Source of the DNA: Bacteroidaceae bacterium | GTDB lineage: Bacteria; Bacteroidota; Bacteroidia; Bacteroidales; Bacteroidaceae | Direction of reading: 5' to 3' | DNA: 64,000 nucleotides | NCBI GenBank assembly: GCA_017427065.1 | Contig: JAFRTL010000021.1 | Coordinates: 1-64,000, forward strand | Part shown: positions 25,617-32,684 of the stretch, in pieces | How positions within the stretch are numbered: the first letter of the stretch is position 1 | Layout: each line of letters opens with the position of its first letter | The notes under the pieces: generated by a model | Seen by the model: only the letters and a program-made list of their open reading frames with translations | Databases searched by the model: none | What the model was told of the DNA's origin: nothing | Program-made: the position numbers and the translations under genes

Positions 25617-27094
25617 TGAAAAAGTTCCTATATATATGTCTGAGCCTTTGCTTCTTGATAGGTTGTTCCTCATTGCCAGAGAATCCTACCATCAGTGATG
25701 ACTATCCTCCTATCTTTCCTGATTATGTTGGAGTGACCATACCTGATGGGATTGCTCCCCTCAATTTTGACGTGAAGGGTAGGAAAGCTGCTGATGTGAT
25801 GGATGTGGTGGTAAAAGGTCATAAAGAAGGGGAGATTCATATAAATGGAAAGTATGCTCGATTTGACATAGATGCTTGGCATACACTTTTGCATCAGAAT
25901 GTAGGAGATAGCATACAATTGATTGTAAGTATTCGCCAAGGGGGGCAGTGGACTCAATACAAGCCGTTTTATATATATATAAGTGAGGATGAACTTCCAG
26001 AATGGGGACTGACTTACCGTCGGATTCCTCCCGGTTATGATGCTTATGGGTCGATGGGTTTATACCAGCGTGATTTGAGCAGTTTTGAAGAAACAGCTTT
26101 GGTGCAGAATGACGCCATTGATCAGAATTGTGTGAATTGCCATACATCGAATAGAGGAAATGCGGAAGAGTTTACATTTCATGTCAGAGGGGATCATGGA
26201 GCTACGATTGTTGGTAATGAAGGGTTGGTAGATGTCCTGGCACCTCGGAATCCGGATTTAGGAGGCGGACTGGTTTATCCTTATTGGCATCCTTCTGGAA
26301 AATACATTGCCTATTCTACTAATGATACTCATCAGAATTTCCATCAATTAAGGGATTTGAGGGTAGAGGTATATGATAGTAAATCTGACATCGTTATCTA
26401 TAATCCAAAAACTCATGAGATTCTCTTGGACAGTATCCTGGCTAATCCTGATGTGTTGGAAAATTATCCGGCTTTTTCTCCTGATGGCGAATGGTTGTAT
26501 TTTACTTCAGCACAACGCATTGATACTATCTGGAAGAATTATCAAGAGATCAAATATGATATTTGTCGTGTTCGTTTCGATGCTGCGACTGGACAGATGG
26601 GCGACAGTATAGAAACCATTGTGGATGCCCGAAACATTGGGAAAAGTGCCAATATGCCACGCATCTCTTTTGATGGAAAGTACCTGTTGTATACGCTTAC
26701 AGATTATGGCTGTTTCCCTATTTGGCATCCTGAAGCTGACTTATGGATTAAGAACCTGGAATCAGGAGAGTCTTATCCTTTGGAAGGAGCGAATAGTGAA
26801 GATTCTGAAAGTTTTCACAATTGGAGCCTGAATTCAAGATGGATTGTTTTCACTACTCGAAGAGATGATGGATTATATACTAACTTATACTTGGCACATG
26901 TGGATGATCAGGGAAGGGTGTCAAAGGCATTTTGCTTGCCTCAGAAAAACCCTAAGGAATATTATGCGGAAACCATCTATTCGTTCAATACGCCTGACTT
27001 CATTCAACAAAAAATCCATCGTAATGAAGAGAGGATATATAAGCATTTGCTTGAGAGTGATCGTGTGCCTACCATATTGAAAAAGATAGAATAG
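25613..27094 (+). CDS. TolB/PD40-like lipoprotein with a CxxCH haem-binding motif
   Basis: A 493-residue exported protein. The N-terminus is a lipoprotein signal (hydrophobic stretch ending CFLIGC, Cys at about residue 18), so it is predicted to be anchored in a membrane facing the periplasm or surface. The middle and C-terminal parts have WD40/TolB-type repeats (WHPSGKYIAYSTND, FSPDGEWLYFTSAQ, ISFDGKYLLYTLTD, WSLNSRWIVFTTRR), i.e. a beta-propeller. Between about residues 170 and 180 lies QNCVNCHTSN, a CxxCH motif for covalent haem. Similar PD40 proteins in Bacteroidales are annotated as cytochrome-biogenesis related. The start overlaps the preceding membrane-protein gene. Confidence 0.85.
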   Translation: MMKKFLYICLSLCFLIGCSSLPENPTISDDYPPIFPDYVGVTIPDGIAPLNFDVKGRKAADVMDVVVKGHKEGEIHINGKYARFDIDAWHTLLHQNVGDSIQLIVSIRQGGQWTQYKPFYIYISEDELPEWGLTYRRIPPGYDAYGSMGLYQRDLSSFEETALVQNDAIDQNCVNCHTSNRGNAEEFTFHVRGDHGATIVGNEGLVDVLAPRNPDLGGGLVYPYWHPSGKYIAYSTNDTHQNFHQLRDLRVEVYDSKSDIVIYNPKTHEILLDSILANPDVLENYPAFSPDGEWLYFTSAQRIDTIWKNYQEIKYDICRVRFDAATGQMGDSIETIVDARNIGKSANMPRISFDGKYLLYTLTDYGCFPIWHPEADLWIKNLESGESYPLEGANSEDSESFHNWSLNSRWIVFTTRRDDGLYTNLYLAHVDDQGRVSKAFCLPQKNPKEYYAETIYSFNTPDFIQQKIHRNEERIYKHLLESDRVPTILKKIE

Positions 27095-27117
27095 CTCTAG
27101 GATTCGGAAATTATTAT

Positions 27118-27126
27118 TACTTTTGC
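27118..27126 (+). promoter_or_regulatory. -7 element of the DUF4738 lipoprotein gene
   Basis: TACTTTTGC, a perfect TAnnTTTGC match, 13 bases ahead of the ATG at 27140. The transcript leader would be very short. Confidence 0.65.
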
Positions 27127-27139
27127 AAAAAAATGAGAG

Positions 27140-27706
27140 ATGAATATTAGATTATACCTTATAATATTGTTTGTGTTTGCTATGCTTTCTTCGTGTGGAG
27201 GAAGCCTTTCCAAGAATGACTCTCCAACATCCGAGATTCAGCCAGCAGAAGAAGTTGTTCTGAAAGCTCCCCAATTTATGCAGGATTCAGATATCACTGT
27301 ACCTGTGAAAGTGGGGGAGAGGGAATTTCAGTCAAATGTCGTTCGTCGTCCTGATAATAACTTGCCTATGGTCAGCAACGAACAAGGTCAGAAGTATGTA
27401 GACAATCGCATTACACTTACATTACGCGAAGGTGGTAGGTTGGTGGTCAGTAAGGAGTTTACAAAAAACGACTTTCTAAGTTTCCTAGATGCAGGATTCC
27501 AGCGCCATGCCATCCTTGAAGGCTTGGTATTTGACAAAGTAGAAGGAAGAAACATTCTTTATGCAGCTAGTGTGGCATATCCGGAGAGTGATCTCTATGT
27601 ACCCTTCCAAATCACGGTCACTCCTGCTGGTAATATCAGCATCGAGAAGAGTGATGTGATGGATGAGTATGAAGCAACTCCAGATAGCCTTACTAATCAA
27701 CAATAG
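27140..27706 (+). CDS. DUF4738 domain lipoprotein
   Basis: A 188-residue protein. It begins with a lipoprotein signal (MNIRLYLIILFVFAMLSSC, lipid-modified Cys19), then a Ser/Pro/Glu linker and a compact domain of about 130 residues (QSNVVRRPDNNLPMV, FLDAGFQRHAILEGLVFDK) that fits DUF4738, a family known mainly from Prevotella and Bacteroides. The function is unknown. It has its own promoter and is the last gene before the tRNA-Ser/tRNA-Asp pair. Confidence 0.8.
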   Translation: MNIRLYLIILFVFAMLSSCGGSLSKNDSPTSEIQPAEEVVLKAPQFMQDSDITVPVKVGEREFQSNVVRRPDNNLPMVSNEQGQKYVDNRITLTLREGGRLVVSKEFTKNDFLSFLDAGFQRHAILEGLVFDKVEGRNILYAASVAYPESDLYVPFQITVTPAGNISIEKSDVMDEYEATPDSLTNQQ

Positions 27707-27734
27707 ATATTTTTTCAAAAAAACGAGCTAAAAG

Positions 27735-27766
27735 TTTGGCAAATAAAAAAAGAGTTGTACCTTTGC
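27735..27766 (+). promoter_or_regulatory. Promoter of the tRNA-Ser/tRNA-Asp unit
   Basis: TTTG (27735-27738) and TACCTTTGC (27758-27766) with a 19-base spacer, an exact fit to the Bacteroidota consensus. Confidence 0.85.
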
Positions 27767-27802
27767 AACGCTTTTGAGAAAGCAATGCATTTTCTGATGC
27801 AT

Positions 27803-27888
<86 letters not shown>

Positions 27889-27914
27889 AACATATTGAGA
27901 CATTCTATTTCAAT

Positions 27915-27965
27915 CGAAGAGAGAGGGATGGACGAGCGAAGCGAGTCAATCCTTGTTATTCTTCG
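27915..27965. repeat. Long imperfect hairpin in the tRNA spacer
   Basis: CGAAGA (27915-27920) pairs with TCTTCG (27960-27965); inside, GGAT-GAC and GTC-ATCC arms surround GAGCGAAGCGA. It lies between two tRNAs in one transcript, so it may be a processing signal or a partial terminator. Confidence 0.5.
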
Positions 27966-27987
27966 AAACATTGAGAAGAATAATTTT

Positions 27988-28061
27988 GGTGCGTTAGTTC
28001 AGTTGGTTAGAATACATGCCTGTCACGCATGGGGTCACGAGTTCGAGTCTCGTACGCACCG
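27988..28061 (+). tRNA. tRNA-Asp (anticodon GTC)
   Basis: 74 bases, standard cloverleaf: acceptor GGTGCGT/ACGCACC with discriminator G, D arm AGTTCAGTTGGTTAGAAT, anticodon stem CATGC/GCATG with loop CTGTCAC (GTC), and T arm with GTTCGAGTC. CCA is not encoded. It shares the upstream promoter with tRNA-Ser. Confidence 0.95.
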
Positions 28062-28071
28062 CTAACCTAAT

Positions 28072-28103
28072 AAGCTCTGAGGTAATTCCTTGGGGCTTTT
28101 TTA
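28072..28103 (+). terminator. Terminator of the tRNA unit
   Basis: AAGCTCTGAGG and CCTTGGGGCTT form an 11-bp stem with G-U pairs and a TAATT loop, followed by six T. Confidence 0.8.
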
Positions 28104-28166
28104 TTTATAATTTGAGAATAGTCCTTCATGTCTAATTCTCATTTTTCAATTCTCAAATAAATTAAA

Positions 28167-29132
28167 ATGGAACAGCGAATTATTGCCAATCGTTTGGATT
28201 GGATGGATTGGGCCAAGGCTATTGCCATCACTATCGTAGTGTTCGGACATCTCCGCAGTCCGCTAATGACGTGGGTCTTCAGTTTTCACATGCCTTTCTT
28301 CATTATGCTCTCGGGTTTCTTGCAGAAGAAACGCCCACTTCGTGAGGAGGTGGTGAAGAGTGCTAAATCGCTGCTTCTTCCATACGTTATCTATAATCTG
28401 TTCTTGCTGGTTTACAGCCTTTGTACGGGTGAGTATCAAGCCAATTATCCACTGAGTATGCTGGTTGGCTTGCAGTGGAACCTCTCTATGGCGTGTCGCC
28501 CTCTATGGTTCCTCTTGGCATTGTTCTGGATGCGTGTGGCCTACGCAGCATTACCACAGGATGGCAGGAAGGGCAGCTATGTGTTGGCATTGCTTTGCAT
28601 CCTCTTCGTTTGGGTATATGCAGGTGAAGAGCCCATGAAACCAGAACACAATTACTTCCAGATTTTTGAGGCCATCATTTGCTTCCCATTCTTTATTATA
28701 GGTACGCTGCTGCATCAATATAAGGGCGAAAAGTTGCTTGATGGTTTTCCTGTGCCTTTGCGTTTCCTACTTATTGCTATGGGTTTGGTTGTAGGGTTCT
28801 ACATTGTTGGTCAGAATGGCTTTGTGAATATCTTCCGCCTTACTCCTGGTAATGAAGTGCCTTTGTTCTACATCAGTGCTGCGATAATAAGCATCTGTCA
28901 TATTTGGCTTATATATCAGTCACTTCGAGTGCGCAGTCGTTATATAGAGTTGGTATCCGAAGGCACACTGCTGATTTTTGCCGTGCATCAAGCCATCTTC
29001 TGGCCGCTACGCGAAGTGCTTCCTGGTGGTTTCTGGGGCTCATTGGCTGTGGCATTGGTTACAGTTGCTGTGCTTTCAGGTTTTGCATGGCTCGCCAGGA
29101 AGTATTGTCCGGTGCTTATAGGGAAGATGTAA
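28167..29132 (+). CDS. Acyltransferase 3 family membrane protein
   Basis: A 321-residue polytopic membrane protein of the acyltransferase 3 family, which O-acylates sugars or other exposed groups. The N-terminus has the typical WAKAIAITIVVFGH followed by FSFHMPFFIMLSGF; the two His residues belong to the family's conserved active-site motifs. About nine to ten membrane segments follow. The substrate cannot be told from sequence, and no polysaccharide cluster lies nearby. It starts 64 bases after the tRNA terminator; no strong promoter is seen. The next gene converges on it. Confidence 0.88.
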   Translation: MEQRIIANRLDWMDWAKAIAITIVVFGHLRSPLMTWVFSFHMPFFIMLSGFLQKKRPLREEVVKSAKSLLLPYVIYNLFLLVYSLCTGEYQANYPLSMLVGLQWNLSMACRPLWFLLALFWMRVAYAALPQDGRKGSYVLALLCILFVWVYAGEEPMKPEHNYFQIFEAIICFPFFIIGTLLHQYKGEKLLDGFPVPLRFLLIAMGLVVGFYIVGQNGFVNIFRLTPGNEVPLFYISAAIISICHIWLIYQSLRVRSRYIELVSEGTLLIFAVHQAIFWPLREVLPGGFWGSLAVALVTVAVLSGFAWLARKYCPVLIGKM

Positions 29133-29156
29133 CAGTACTACCTCTAGAGTTATTAC

Positions 29157-29867
29157 TTAATCCTCTTTCACGATAGGATAAAGTTCAATAAACTCTCCTT
29201 GATGGCTATTGCCATCATTAATAAGATCTGCCATTTTCTTACCGACTGTATCAATGTCGTGAAACCCAGGAAGAGCCATATTCCCATTCAAGTCTGTAGT
29301 GGTGGGTCCTGGATGTACGGAGAAAATTTCCAATGGCGTCTTTTTTTGCTGAAATTCCATTGCCATAACACCCATCATGGCATTCTGAGCCGCTTTACTT
29401 GTCACGTAGGCCAAAGGATGCCAATAAGGACTGATTTCTGATGGTACCGTAACATTGACAATTCTTCCGTTGTTTTTCTTTAGTAAAGGCATCAGCGACT
29501 TTGTGAGAGCAAAGGTACCGATGAAATTGACGTTAAGAGTGTCTTTGATGTCACTCAACTCTGTGTGCTGACCATCCACACTCATGTCTCCAGGGATACC
29601 GGCATTGTTCACTAACAGCGAAAGCTCTGGGTATTTTTCGTTTATTTCTTTAGATGCTTCAGATATACTAGATAGGTCTGCTAATTCGATATGTATCCAA
29701 CCAAGCACTTGAATGTTCAGTGACTTCAATTCGTGGATTGCTGTTTCTGCACGTTGTTGATGGCGAGCACCAACAATAATATTCCAACCACTAAGTCCTA
29801 AATGTTTTGCAATTCCGAAACCAATACCTTTATTGGCTCCAGTTACTAATACTGTCTTTTCTTTCAT
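29157..29867 (-). CDS. SDR family NAD(P)-dependent oxidoreductase
   Basis: A 236-residue short-chain dehydrogenase/reductase. The cofactor motif TGANKGIGFGIAK, the NNAG motif and the catalytic YVTSK (Tyr and Lys) are intact, and a Ser lies in the NVTVPSEIS stretch. Arg or Lys-rich positions after the glycine motif suggest NADPH but do not settle it. The substrate is unknown; close relatives are generic carbonyl-reductase-like enzymes. It has a -7 element (29912-29919) and stands alone, convergent with the acyltransferase. Confidence 0.92.
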   Translation of the reverse strand: MKEKTVLVTGANKGIGFGIAKHLGLSGWNIIVGARHQQRAETAIHELKSLNIQVLGWIHIELADLSSISEASKEINEKYPELSLLVNNAGIPGDMSVDGQHTELSDIKDTLNVNFIGTFALTKSLMPLLKKNNGRIVNVTVPSEISPYWHPLAYVTSKAAQNAMMGVMAMEFQQKKTPLEIFSVHPGPTTTDLNGNMALPGFHDIDTVGKKMADLINDGNSHQGEFIELYPIVKED

Positions 29868-29911
29868 ATAACTACTTTCTGTAATAAAATGGTTTTCACA
29901 ATTTCTGGGAA

Positions 29912-29919
29912 CAAAGATA
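29912..29919 (-). promoter_or_regulatory. -7 element of the SDR gene
   Basis: TATCTTTG on the minus strand, about 45 bases upstream of the ATG. No -33 TTTG is apparent. Confidence 0.5.
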
Positions 29920-29994
29920 TATAAAAAATAACTTTCTTAGTTAAGAATTCTTTTTTTTGTTAGTTAGCAAAAAAAAAGTAAGATGAAATAGGGA

Positions 29995-30184
29995 AGAGGT
30001 GCAGTCGTCGGGGCAGTTAGCTAAATGGTTGTGAATCGTGCCATGTGAATCATGCGCCGTGGAGTCGTGAAGAACTTGCTCCATGAGTCGGCAGATGCCA
30101 TGTCGGTCGTTCCGTACCGACGCCCTAAAGTGAATCCCGAAGGATTCGGTTTTTAGCTCACCCTGTCCGTTAGGCCGCACCTCT
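29995..30184 (-). ncRNA. Candidate structured RNA or small inverted-repeat element
   Basis: The 190-bp stretch is closed by an 8-bp inverted repeat, AGAGGTGC (29995-30002) and GCACCTCT (30177-30184). Inside are separate stems: GGAG/CTCC (30061-30082), GTCGGT/ACCGAC (30102-30121) and GAATCC/GGATTC (30132-30147). It begins six bases after the DIP1984 stop on the same strand, and a long T run (29969-29977 read on minus) follows. It is GC-richer than the flanking spacers. An apparent 79-residue frame over it has no recognisable protein character. It could be a structured 3' RNA or a decayed MITE-like element. Confidence 0.45.
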
Positions 30185-30189
30185 AGATA

Positions 30190-30642
30190 TTATATCATTT
30201 CAGTGATGAAATTCAACGCCTGAATTTCAATGTCCAATTTACGCAGTTGCTGTGAGAACTTGTCTATCTGTTTGCGCAATGCGGGCACATCGATGGTGGT
30301 GACGTACTTTATCTCATTGCGTCCATAGCGGTCTGCCTGCTGTGAAGCCCTGTCGAACACCTCGCGCAGCACCTGTACGCGTTTTCCAAGAACCTCTCGT
30401 TCTGCCATCATTTCAGTGAGCGTCTTACCATCCTTCACCGTATGCATGTTGGTGGCATTGATACGATACATCACCTCTTGCAACTGTTTCAGGCAACTAT
30501 CCAGCTCCTTCATCAACTCTGTGGGTTGTTCGGAAGGTTGGTCGCCCTCCTGTACTTTTGTATTGTTCAGCAATCGAGCCTTCAGTTGCTCGATGCGTGT
30601 CTGTAGATCCTTACGGATGCTCAGTCCTTCTGCTAATTTCAT
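30190..30642 (-). CDS. DIP1984 family protein (septicolysin-like)
   Basis: A 150-residue, highly charged helical protein. The pattern MKLAEGLSIRKDLQTRIEQL, then KVQEGD, ELDSCLKQLQEVMYRIN, and RYGRNEIKYVTTIDV fits the DIP1984 family (once called septicolysin). The function is unknown; long heptad-like helices suggest coiled coil. An in-frame ATG at 30666 would add eight residues, but a -7 element (TAACTTTG, minus strand, 30678-30671) puts the transcript start near 30664, so the ATG at 30642 is preferred. A structured element follows directly. Confidence 0.85.
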   Translation of the reverse strand: MKLAEGLSIRKDLQTRIEQLKARLLNNTKVQEGDQPSEQPTELMKELDSCLKQLQEVMYRINATNMHTVKDGKTLTEMMAEREVLGKRVQVLREVFDRASQQADRYGRNEIKYVTTIDVPALRKQIDKFSQQLRKLDIEIQALNFITEMI

Positions 30643-30947
30643 AGTAGTATGCTTTTTGGGTTTCATGCTTCAAAGTTATGAACAATTAAGCAAAAAGCCA
30701 AGTATGCTTGAGCTTTTCCTATTGACTCTCCTTACTTTTGTCTCGAGTCTTCAAACCTTTTGCCTACTAACACTTAGATTCCTGAATAAATGAGTGGAAT
30801 TGCTTTGAACATGCAAAATGTTTTTATCCTTATAGATATTTGTGGATATGGAAACTAATAGCTATTTTTGCTGCAGATAGTTGCAGATAATTGTTTATAA
30901 GAATTAGTTGTTGAAAAAGACTTTATAATAATTATTAATAAACCATT
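30643..30947. other. Intergenic region between divergent genes
   Basis: It holds the -7 element of the DIP1984 gene (30671-30678, minus) and the promoter of the GH35-type gene (see next entry). CAGATAgttgCAGATA is a short direct repeat around 30874-30890. Nothing else is seen. Confidence 0.6.
30839..30871 (+). promoter_or_regulatory. Promoter of the GH35-type hydrolase gene
   Basis: TTTG (30839-30842) and TATTTTTGC (30863-30871), spacer 20 bases. The leader is about 70 bases. Confidence 0.75.
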
Positions 30948-32675
30948 ATGAAAAAATTGCGTTATTTCTTATTATTGACTTTTGCGTTTTTCTTTACGGT
31001 TGCTCAAGCGCAGCCTACTTTGGTGAAGAAGAACGGAAGCACTCATTTTGAAATAGACGGAAAGCCATTCGTCATGTTTACGGGCGAGCTTCATAATTCT
31101 ACCAGTACCAGTGAAAGTTATATGAAAGAAATAGGTGTTTGGCAGAAAATGAAAGATGCCAACTTCAACACCGTGATTGCTTCTTGCTCATGGGATGTAA
31201 TAGAACGTGAACCAGGAAAGTATGATTTTACATCCGTGGATCACGTCATTCGTAGTGCTCGTGAATATGGTCTTAAAGTGGTGATGATATGGTTTGCCAG
31301 CTGGAAGAATGGAAACTCTACCTATGCGCCAAGTTATATCAAGAGAAATCCTGCGAAGTATCCGTTAGTGAAGAATGAGAACGGTCAGACTCTGAATGTC
31401 CTTTCTGCATTCAACGAGGATTCTAAGAATGCGGATAAGAATGCCTTTGCAGCGCTGATGCGCCATATCCGCGAGATAGATAAAGACCATACTGTCATCA
31501 TGATGCAGGTGGAAAACGAAATGGGCATTTTGGGTTCTAAAAGAGATTTCTCTGCTGCTGCTGAAAAGGCTTGGAAAGGTCAGGTTCCAGCAGATCTCAT
31601 GAACTACCTCTCAGCTCACAAGGGTAAACTTTTCCCAGAGTTGGAGAAAGTTTGGAAAGCCAATGGCTATAAGACCAAAGGCACATGGGAAGAGGTATTT
31701 GGCAAGAGCCACTCTAACACAGAAGACTGGAAAGAGTATCCATTCTATACTGAGGAGATTTTCCAGGCCTATTATTATGGTAAATATGTGGGCGAGATTG
31801 CTGCAGCAGGTAGGGCAGAGCATAATATCCCGATGTATGTGAACAACTGGCTTAAGCAGCCAGGCATGGGAGCTCCAGGAGGATTCCCCTCAGGTAGTCC
31901 GCTGCCAGAAGTGATTGATGTGTGGAGAGCTGCTGCTCCTGCCATAGATTTCACAGCACCTGATATTTACATCAATGAGTTTGAATGGGTTCTGAGCCAG
32001 TTCTCTCTGAGTGAGAATCCGATCTTTATTCCAGAATGTAGAACAGACATCGCTAAAGCACTCTATGCTTATGGTGAATATGACGCCATGGGCTTCGCAC
32101 CATTTGGCTTCGATGGTCCTCAGGGGCAAGGAGCTGGTGGCGCTTCTGATGAGGAGTTTGCCAATCTTGGCAAGTGCTATGGTCTCCTTTCAGGCATGGG
32201 AAACATGCTTATAGACAATTACAACTCTGACAAGATGCGTGGATTGATGGTGACAGCAGATAATCCAAACCCAAGCGTTGAAATGGGTGATTATGTCATC
32301 ACTTTAACCTCAACTCAGAGAATGCGTGCCTTCGATTATGGGCAGGGTGAAGAGCAACTCGCTGCAGAGAATGCTGCACTTGCAGCCAGAAATCAGCGTC
32401 AGAACCAGTCTGGTGCCCTCATCATTCAGACAGGAGCAGATGAGTTCTATGTAGTGGCCATCAACGCCATGCTCAATTTTACTCCAAAAGATTCTAAAGC
32501 CAAGGGTAGAGTGCTATGGGATACACTGGAAGAAGGAACGTTCAAAGATGGTAAATGGGTGCCTGGACGAAATCTGAACGGAGACGAGAATCGTCCAAAC
32601 ATTTCAGGTGTTGGTGCCATGAGAATCGTGGTTTACCAATCTTCCGTTGATGCTCCTGCAGGCCGTTTTGGTTAA
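30948..32675 (+). CDS. GH35-type beta-galactosidase with DUF5597 domain
   Basis: A 575-residue exported glycoside hydrolase. A signal peptide (MKKLRYFLLLTFAFFFTVAQA) precedes a (beta/alpha)8 domain starting with LVKKNGSTHFEIDGKPFVMF and FTGELHN. The acid/base Glu191 lies in QVENEMG and the nucleophile Glu363 in FIPECRTD, both as in GH35. The C-terminal ~130 residues fit DUF5597, found in Xanthomonas Xac1772-type beta-galactosidases. It probably trims beta-galactosyl residues from plant or host glycans in the periplasm. No SusC/SusD pair is adjacent, so it is not in a classical PUL. mutS2 follows within 10 bases. Confidence 0.88.
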   Translation: MKKLRYFLLLTFAFFFTVAQAQPTLVKKNGSTHFEIDGKPFVMFTGELHNSTSTSESYMKEIGVWQKMKDANFNTVIASCSWDVIEREPGKYDFTSVDHVIRSAREYGLKVVMIWFASWKNGNSTYAPSYIKRNPAKYPLVKNENGQTLNVLSAFNEDSKNADKNAFAALMRHIREIDKDHTVIMMQVENEMGILGSKRDFSAAAEKAWKGQVPADLMNYLSAHKGKLFPELEKVWKANGYKTKGTWEEVFGKSHSNTEDWKEYPFYTEEIFQAYYYGKYVGEIAAAGRAEHNIPMYVNNWLKQPGMGAPGGFPSGSPLPEVIDVWRAAAPAIDFTAPDIYINEFEWVLSQFSLSENPIFIPECRTDIAKALYAYGEYDAMGFAPFGFDGPQGQGAGGASDEEFANLGKCYGLLSGMGNMLIDNYNSDKMRGLMVTADNPNPSVEMGDYVITLTSTQRMRAFDYGQGEEQLAAENAALAARNQRQNQSGALIIQTGADEFYVVAINAMLNFTPKDSKAKGRVLWDTLEEGTFKDGKWVPGRNLNGDENRPNISGVGAMRIVVYQSSVDAPAGRFG

Positions 32676-32684
32676 TTAGTATTT

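Noticed and set aside
29941-30180. 79-residue minus-strand frame over the structured element
   Set aside because: No recognisable protein features; the sequence is better explained by inverted repeats and stems.
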